From contig SFVC01000006.1 of assembly GCA_004560375.1 (NCBI GenBank), positions 11,350 to 75,349 on the forward strand: a DNA stretch of 64,000 nt. The letters run 5' to 3'. The translations under genes were made by a program, and so were the position numbers. Below are positions 59,279 through 64,000 of the stretch, piece after piece; within the stretch, counting starts at the first letter, position 1; each line of letters starts with the position of its first letter. The stretch comes from a bacterium (GTDB lineage: Bacteria > Bacillota > Clostridia > Oscillospirales > Oscillospiraceae). The notes below the pieces were generated by a model. That model was not told the DNA's origin. It saw only the letters and a program-made list of their open reading frames with translations, and did no database searches.

Positions 59279-60331
59279 TCAATCCATCCTCGTCTCTTTG
59301 AGTTGTTCCCGGGCCAGTTCCAGCGCCCGGGCGAAGGCGTTGGGGACGGCGTAGGTCTGTTCCAGCTCCCCCCGCCCCGCCCACACCCAGCCGGGGGGCA
59401 GCTTGTCCGACTCCGTTCGGACGATCCGCAGAGTCATGTGCCACTCCACGTGGGTGAAGATGTGTTTAGCCTGCCCCCCGTACTCCTCCCACAGCGGGGC
59501 GATCCCCCACTCCGGGGGCAGGGGGCCCTCCCCCAGCGCATGGGGGAACTCCCACAGCCCCGCCAGCAGCCCCTTGTCCGGGCGGCGGCGCAGGGCCACG
59601 CTGTCCCCCAAAAAGATGAGCCACACCGTCCGCTCCTCCACCCGCCGGGGCTTTTTCGGGGCCTTGACGGGCAGATCCCCCACCCGATCCTGGGCCAGGG
59701 CGGCGCAGAAGCCCTTTGCCGGGCACCGTTCGCACAGGGGCGCGCCGTTGGGCAGGCACACCGTGGCCCCCAGCTCCATGAGGGCCTGGTTGAACGTCCC
59801 CGGCGCGTGCAGGGGGATCGTCTCCCGGATGGCCTGGGTCACCTTTTTCTTCATCTGGGGGCTGGCGATGTCTCCATCGTCCCCGCAGATACGGGCGTAC
59901 ACCCGCAGCACGTTGCCGTCCACGGCGGGGACGGCCTGCCCGAAGGCGATGGAGCAGATGGCCCCGGCGGTGTAGTCCCCCACCCCGGGCAGAGCCCGCA
60001 CCGCCCCGTAGTCCGACGGGAACACGCCGCCGTACTCATACACGATCACCTGGGCGGCTTTTTGCAGGTTCCGGGCCCGGTTGTAGTAGCCCAGCCCCTG
60101 CCACAGCTTCAGCAGCCGATCCTCGGGCAGCGCGGCCAGGGCGGGCACGTTGGGGGCCTCCGCCAGAAAGCGGCGGTAGTAGTCCAGCACCGCCGCCACC
60201 CTTGTCTGCTGGAGCATGATCTCCGACAGCCACACGTGGTAGGGGGTGGGGTCGTCCCGCCAGGGCAGGGCGCGGGCGTTGTCCCGGAACCACTCCAGCA
60301 GGGGGAGGGGCAGCTTGTCCAATGGGTTCAC
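59279..60331 (-). CDS. mutY: adenine DNA glycosylase
   Basis: 350 aa. Removes A mispaired with 8-oxoG. WRDDPTPYHVWLSEIMLQQTRV, HhH-GPD ALPGVGDYTAGAICSIAFGQ with catalytic Asp in VDGNVLRVYAR, a 4Fe-4S cluster C-x6-C-x2-C-x5-C (CLPNGAPLCERCPAKGFC), and a C-terminal NUDIX-like domain. GTG start at 60331 after AAGGAGG; an extension to 60388 has no ribosome site. The first gene of a mutY-tdk-radical SAM-DUF2804 unit. Confidence 0.95.
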   Translation of the reverse strand: MNPLDKLPLPLLEWFRDNARALPWRDDPTPYHVWLSEIMLQQTRVAAVLDYYRRFLAEAPNVPALAALPEDRLLKLWQGLGYYNRARNLQKAAQVIVYEYGGVFPSDYGAVRALPGVGDYTAGAICSIAFGQAVPAVDGNVLRVYARICGDDGDIASPQMKKKVTQAIRETIPLHAPGTFNQALMELGATVCLPNGAPLCERCPAKGFCAALAQDRVGDLPVKAPKKPRRVEERTVWLIFLGDSVALRRRPDKGLLAGLWEFPHALGEGPLPPEWGIAPLWEEYGGQAKHIFTHVEWHMTLRIVRTESDKLPPGWVWAGRGELEQTYAVPNAFARALELAREQLKETRMD

Positions 60332-60415
60332 GGCGGGCCTCCTTGGGTTGTTTGAACCCAGTGTACCATATTTGGCCGGGGGTTTCAACGGCGGAATGGA
60401 TGGGCGAAAAAAAGA

Positions 60416-60444
60416 ATGACAGGGCCGGGGGTTGGGTGTATAAT
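60416..60444 (+). promoter_or_regulatory. promoter of dtd-mutL
   Basis: ATGACA (60416-60421, five of six to TTGACA), 17-nt spacer, TATAAT (60439-60444). Confidence 0.65.
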
Positions 60445-60504
60445 GGGGGAAAAGAATGAAGCGACCCTTTGTGGAGAACGGGCGCGACGTAAGGAGGACT
60501 TGCC

Positions 60505-60939
60505 ATGAGAGCGGTTGTGACCCGGGTGAAGAACGCCCGGGTGGAGATTGAGGACAAGGTCAACGGGGCCATCGACCAGGGCTTCCTGGTGCTGCTGGGC
60601 GTGGGCCCGGAGGACACGGAGGCCCAGGCGGACAAGCTGGCGGACAAGGTGTGCGGCCTGCGGGTGTTCGACGACGAGAACGGCAAGATGAATCTGAACC
60701 TGGCGGCGGTGGGCGGAGCCCTGCTGGTGGTGAGCCAGTTCACCCTGTACGCCGACACCTCCTCCCGGCGGCCGGGGTTCTCCCACGCGGCCAAGCCGGA
60801 TCTGGCCATCCCGCTGTACCAGCGGTTTATGGCCGCCTGCCGGGACAAGGGTTTCCAGGTGGAGCACGGCGAGTTCGGGGCGGAGATGCAGGTGTTCTCC
60901 CAGAACGACGGGCCCATTACGATTTTACTTGAGGTATAA
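60505..60939 (+). CDS. dtd: D-aminoacyl-tRNA deacylase
   Basis: 144 aa. MRAVVTRVKNARVEIEDKVNG, GFLVLLGVGPEDTEAQADKLADKV, LLVVSQFTLYADTSSRRPGFSHAAKP and the Gly-cisPro-like GPITILLEV end are diagnostic of DTD. Frees tRNA from D-amino acids and glycine. The ATG follows AAGGAGG. mutL starts 1 nt after its stop. Confidence 0.96.
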   Translation: MRAVVTRVKNARVEIEDKVNGAIDQGFLVLLGVGPEDTEAQADKLADKVCGLRVFDDENGKMNLNLAAVGGALLVVSQFTLYADTSSRRPGFSHAAKPDLAIPLYQRFMAACRDKGFQVEHGEFGAEMQVFSQNDGPITILLEV

Positions 60940-60940
60940 T

Positions 60941-63004
60941 ATGGCGGAGATAAAACAATTAGACCCCCACGTAGCCGACCTGATCGCCGCCGGCGAGGTG
61001 GTGGAGCGGCCCGCCAGCGTGGTGAAGGAGCTGCTGGAAAACGCCATCGACGCGGGGGCGTCCGCCGTCACGGTGGAGATCGCCCACGGGGGGATGTCGC
61101 TGATCCGGGTCACCGACGACGGCTGCGGCATCCCGGTGGCCCAGGCCCCCACCGCCTTCCTGCGCCACGCCACCTCCAAGATCTCCAGCGAGCGGGACTT
61201 GGAGGCCATCGGCACCCTGGGCTTCCGGGGGGAGGCGCTGGCGGCCATCTCCGCCGTGTCCCGGATGGAGCTGCTGACCCGGACGGAGGACGAGGCGCTG
61301 GGAACCGCCCTCACCGTGGTGGCGGGGGAGGTAACAGGACAGGAGGAGGCCGGCTGCCCCAAGGGCGCCACCATGACGGTGCGGGAGCTGTTCTACAACA
61401 CCCCCGCCCGGCTGAAGTTCATGAAGAAGGACGCGGCGGAGGGGGCGGCGGTGTTTGCCGTGGTGCAGCGGGCGGCCCTGTCCCACCCGGAGCTGTCGGT
61501 GAAGTTTCTCCGGGACGGGAAGCAGGAGCTGCTCACCCCCGGGGACGGCCAGCTGAAAAGCGCCGTCTACGCCGTCATGGGCCGGGACATCGCCCTGGGC
61601 TTCCTGCCGGTGCAGGGCAGCGGGGAGGGCGGACTGTCCGCCGAGGGCTTCGCCTCCCTGCCCACCTGCTGCCGGGGCACCCGGGGCTACCAGCACTTTT
61701 TCGTCAACGGGCGGTACATCAAGAGCCGGATCATGACGGCGGCGGTGGAGGAGGCCTACAAAAACCAGAAGATGGTGGGAAAATTCCCCGGCTGCGTCAT
61801 CCACCTGACGGTGAAACCCAGCGAGGTGGACGTGAACGTCCACCCCACCAAGACCGAGGTGAAGTTCCAGCGGGAGCAGGCGGTGTTTACCGCCGTGTAC
61901 GGCGCGGTGCTGTCCGCCCTGGACAGGGATCACACCCGGCCCCAGGCCAGCCTGCCGGGGGTGCGGCCCACGGACACCGTCACCCCCAACCAGACCAGCC
62001 TGCCCCTCCACGACGTGGCCGGGGGGCCGAACGGAACCCAGTTTATGCCCGCCTTCCGGTTCCGGCCCGCCGGGGCCATGGCCCCGGGGAGGCAGCCGGA
62101 GCCCCCGTCGGCGCCCGCCCGGCTGGAGGGAAAGCCCCCCGCGGCGGAGCGGAAACAGTCCCCCTTCCGCTGGGTGGAGCCCCTGCCGGAACAGGAGCCG
62201 GATCAGAAGCGTCCGGCCCCGGTCAGGGCGGAGCCGCCCGCCCCGCCCCGGCGGGACGAGGGGCCGGAGCCCGCGCCCCAGCTCGTCCGGACGCAAAAGC
62301 CAAAGCCCGCCCCGCCGCGGGAGGAACCGCCCATCCCCGCCCGGTTGGAGCAGGAGGAGCCCGCCCCCGCCCCGGCGGAGGAGGAAAAAGCGGAACCCGC
62401 GCCCGCTCCGGAACAGCCCGCCCAGCCCGCGCCCCAGGAGGAACCCTGGATCGTCCGGGGAGAGCTGTTCCATACCTACATCCTGGTGGAGCAGGGGGAC
62501 AAGGTTTTGCTCATTGACAAGCACGCCGCCCATGAGCGGGCCAACTTCGACCGGCTCAAGGCGGCGGATTACCGGCCCATGGTGCAGGAGCTGCTCACTC
62601 CGGTGACCTTCTCCCTGCCGCCGGAGGAACGGCAGATCCTGCTGGAGCAGGGGGAGCTGCTGGCCCGGTTCGGCTTCGAGGTGGAGGAGTTCGGATCCAA
62701 CGCCCTGGCAGTGCGGGCGGCGCCGGACTACCTGGAGACGGGGGACATCGAGCCCGCCCTGGGGGAGCTGGCCCGCCGCCTGCGGCTGACGGGGACGGCG
62801 GATCCCGCCGCCGCCCGGGACGAGCTGCTCCACACCATGGCCTGCAAGGCGGCCATCAAGGGCGGCTGGCGCACCGGGGGGTCGGAGCTGGAGGAGGTGG
62901 CCCGGCTGGTGATGAGCGGGGCGGTGAAGTACTGCCCCCACGGCAGGCCGGTGGCCATCGAGCTGACGAAGAAACAGCTGGAAAAGCAGTTCAAGCGGGC
63001 ATAG
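60941..63004 (+). CDS. mutL: DNA mismatch repair protein MutL
   Basis: 687 aa. The GHKL ATPase N terminus has IAAGEVVERPASVVKELLENAIDAGA, TDDGCGIP, HATSKISS, GFRGEALAAISAV and VNVHPTKTEVKF. A disordered linker of ~130 residues (about 385-500) is built of Pro/Glu/Ala repeats. The C-terminal domain carries the endonuclease motif KHAAHERANFDRL (related to DQHAxxE), plus C-terminal CPHGRP with zinc-site Cys and ACKAAIK. ATG after GAGGT. mutS is not in the window. Confidence 0.96.
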   Translation: MAEIKQLDPHVADLIAAGEVVERPASVVKELLENAIDAGASAVTVEIAHGGMSLIRVTDDGCGIPVAQAPTAFLRHATSKISSERDLEAIGTLGFRGEALAAISAVSRMELLTRTEDEALGTALTVVAGEVTGQEEAGCPKGATMTVRELFYNTPARLKFMKKDAAEGAAVFAVVQRAALSHPELSVKFLRDGKQELLTPGDGQLKSAVYAVMGRDIALGFLPVQGSGEGGLSAEGFASLPTCCRGTRGYQHFFVNGRYIKSRIMTAAVEEAYKNQKMVGKFPGCVIHLTVKPSEVDVNVHPTKTEVKFQREQAVFTAVYGAVLSALDRDHTRPQASLPGVRPTDTVTPNQTSLPLHDVAGGPNGTQFMPAFRFRPAGAMAPGRQPEPPSAPARLEGKPPAAERKQSPFRWVEPLPEQEPDQKRPAPVRAEPPAPPRRDEGPEPAPQLVRTQKPKPAPPREEPPIPARLEQEEPAPAPAEEEKAEPAPAPEQPAQPAPQEEPWIVRGELFHTYILVEQGDKVLLIDKHAAHERANFDRLKAADYRPMVQELLTPVTFSLPPEERQILLEQGELLARFGFEVEEFGSNALAVRAAPDYLETGDIEPALGELARRLRLTGTADPAAARDELLHTMACKAAIKGGWRTGGSELEEVARLVMSGAVKYCPHGRPVAIELTKKQLEKQFKRA

Positions 63005-63013
63005 GAGGACGAC

Positions 63014-63550
63014 ATGGACGAGCTGATCTGTGTGCCCCTGACCCGGGAAAACTTCGGGCCCCGCTCCCTGGACAAATTTATCCGCCGCCAGCACGTCCGG
63101 CAGTGCTGGCGGCGGGAGGGCGGGGCGCTGGTGCTGCGCCCGGTGGAGTATGTGGAGGACTGGGACGCCCCCCAGCGCCGGGGGGTGGCCGGGTCGGTGC
63201 TGGCGGCGGTGAGCGCCGGAGGCGCGGCCTTCGGGGCCCTGGCCGGGGGAGAGACGGTGGGCTTTGCCGTCCTGTCCGGCAAGCCCCTGGGCAGCCGGGG
63301 GCAGTACGCGGATCTGACCCTGTTCTATGTGTCGGAGCCCTTCCGGGGCCGGGGCGTGGGCGGGACGCTGTTCCGCATGGCCTGCGCCCACGCGAAAAAG
63401 GCGGGGGCGGAAAAGCTGTACATCTCCGCCCACTCCGCCGCCGAGGTGATGGCGGTCTATCGGGCCCTGGGCTGCGTGGAGGCGGAGGAGCCGGATCCCC
63501 GCCACATGGCGGAGGAGCCCTGGGACGTGCAGCTGGAATTCCGGCTGTGA
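63014..63550 (+). CDS. GNAT-family N-acetyltransferase
   Basis: 178 aa. The acetyl-CoA loop is FYVSEPFRGRGVGGTLFRMACAHAKKAGAEKLYISAHSAAEVMAVYRALGC, the full GNAT A motif. The N-terminal ~70 residues carry the acceptor part. The ATG follows AGGAGGACGAC, 9 nt after mutL, so it is cotranscribed with dtd-mutL. Substrate unknown. Confidence 0.9.
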   Translation: MDELICVPLTRENFGPRSLDKFIRRQHVRQCWRREGGALVLRPVEYVEDWDAPQRRGVAGSVLAAVSAGGAAFGALAGGETVGFAVLSGKPLGSRGQYADLTLFYVSEPFRGRGVGGTLFRMACAHAKKAGAEKLYISAHSAAEVMAVYRALGCVEAEEPDPRHMAEEPWDVQLEFRL

Positions 63551-63560
63551 GGGAACGGCG

Positions 63561-63917
63561 TCATCCCTTTTTCCGCTCCTGCCACACCCGGGCCAGGATG
63601 TCCTTGAGCACCAGCATGGCGTCCAGCTCGCTGTAGCCGTAGTCCCCCTTGAGCCCGTCCAGCAGCTGGGCCAGCCCCTGGGCGTAGGGGGCGGCGTCCA
63701 CCTGCTCCCGGTAGGCCAGCAGGATGGGGTACTTCTTCCCCCAGGCGCGGTTCCAGTCCACCTTGTCCGCCACCGCGTCGGGGGTGCGGTCGATGGCCCG
63801 CTGAATCTCCTGCACGTCCAGGTCGAAGTCGATAAGCTCGTCCAGCGACAGGCCATACAGCAGGGCCAGCCGCTTGGACTGGCGGATGTCGGGCAGGCTC
63901 TCGCCCGTTTCCCTTAG
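63561..63917 (-). pseudogene. 5'-truncated XRE-type regulator, probably disrupted
   Basis: An open frame that starts abruptly at the end of a helix-turn-helix: R-E-T-G-E-S-L-P-D-I, then SKRLALLYGLSLDELIDFDL. This matches the usual W-E-x-G-x-x-x-P-D...LFGVSLDELL motif of XRE proteins, but all residues before it are missing, with a TAA at 63920. The C-terminal ~85 residues (DKVDWNRAWGKKYPILLAYREQ) are unknown. The lost half was probably displaced by the element at the right edge. A shorter protein from an internal start near 63815 cannot be excluded. Confidence 0.7.
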
Positions 63918-63948
63918 TTAAAGATATTGTTGGGTATCTCAAGATGTG

Positions 63949-64000
63949 TCATTCGATTTTGCCGATAAAGCGGTAGAAGATTTCCACTTCCTGTTCCCGG
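63949..64000 (-). CDS. C-terminal end of a gene entering from the right edge, possibly a serine recombinase
   Basis: Only 16 codons and a TGA are inside the window: R-E-Q-E-V-E-I-F-Y-R-F-I-G-K-I-E. The pattern V-E-I-x-Y-R-F-I-G resembles the C terminus (DUF4368-type end) of large serine recombinases of mobile elements. Too short for a firm call, but the AT-richer bases and the cut XRE gene next door fit an element boundary near 63915-63930. Confidence 0.45.
   Translation of the reverse strand, partial: REQEVEIFYRFIGKIE

Noticed and set aside
62050..62450. Pro/Glu repeats in mutL as a separate repeat feature.
   Set aside because: They form the disordered linker expected between the MutL ATPase and C-terminal domains; composition bias in a GC-rich genome explains them.
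60959..63856. A long open frame on minus opposite mutL and the GNAT gene.
   Set aside because: Shadow frame over a complete mutL with all family motifs; no start signal.

Overview
The window is about 64 kb of GC-rich, gene-dense chromosome. It most likely comes from a high-GC member of the Clostridia (Firmicutes), in the Oscillospiraceae / Flavonifractor-Lawsonibacter neighbourhood. The reasons are strong AGGAGG-type ribosome sites, TTGACA/TATAAT promoters, a cysteine T-box leader, a c-di-AMP phosphodiesterase of GdpP type, clostridial small families (DUF1836, DUF6442, LytTR with a DUF3021-like partner, DegV) and a tilS-hpt-ftsH cluster. The family assignment is inference; no rRNA or species marker is present.

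Layout. 0-4.6 kb: a MarR-controlled heterodimeric ABC exporter. 4.7-14.6 kb: asnS, a DUF5067-like lipoprotein, a candidate small RNA, a LytTR regulator with three membrane proteins, asnA, a phosphosugar mutase, a 35-residue small ORF, a divergent small-protein/HTH pair and an AIM24-family protein. 14.6-20.6 kb: glycogen phosphorylase, 4-alpha-glucanotransferase, a SprT-like protein, sfsA and a FUSC-type membrane protein. 20.7-27 kb: a DUF6442-XRE pair, a YtrA-type GntR/ABC operon, degV with a DUF1836 gene, mnmE and a zinc-ribbon membrane protein. 27-30 kb: T-box(Cys)-cysE-VOC protein-cysS. 30-33.2 kb: a hybrid histidine kinase broken by a frameshift in a G run. 33.2-37.5 kb: MoxR-DUF58-transglutaminase. 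37.5-38.5 kb: an anomalous AT-richer islet with an inverted-repeat RNA element, a short gene and an XRE regulator. 38.5-40.9 kb: hflX, a flavin reductase and rpmE. 40.9-52.4 kb: a long co-directional housekeeping run (gdpP, rplI, dnaB, tilS, hpt, ftsH, lepB, metG). 52.4-56.7 kb: a polar amino-acid ABC cassette, mtnA and an orphan DpnA-like methyltransferase. 56.8-63.5 kb: DUF2804, a radical SAM protein, tdk, mutY, then dtd, mutL and a GNAT. 63.5-64 kb: an XRE gene cut by what looks like the end of a mobile element.

Functional picture. Most genes are housekeeping: aminoacyl-tRNA synthetases, tRNA modification, DNA repair, glycogen breakdown and Asn/Cys supply. Local regulators often sit next to an inverted repeat that overlaps their own promoter, as for MarR, YtrA-like GntR, the DUF6442-linked XRE and the HTH at 13.4 kb. 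Three promoters (asnS, asnA, AIM24) have a stable stem-loop starting about 8 nt after the predicted transcription start.

The most unusual item is at 37.66-37.91 kb. A consensus minus-strand promoter drives a predicted ~220-nt RNA whose ends pair with each other. The opposite strand carries a 25-codon basic/hydrophobic ORF whose ribosome site is held in a hairpin. This resembles a type I toxin-antitoxin unit or a small mobile RNA element. All coordinates were derived by reading the sequence; no database search was possible.
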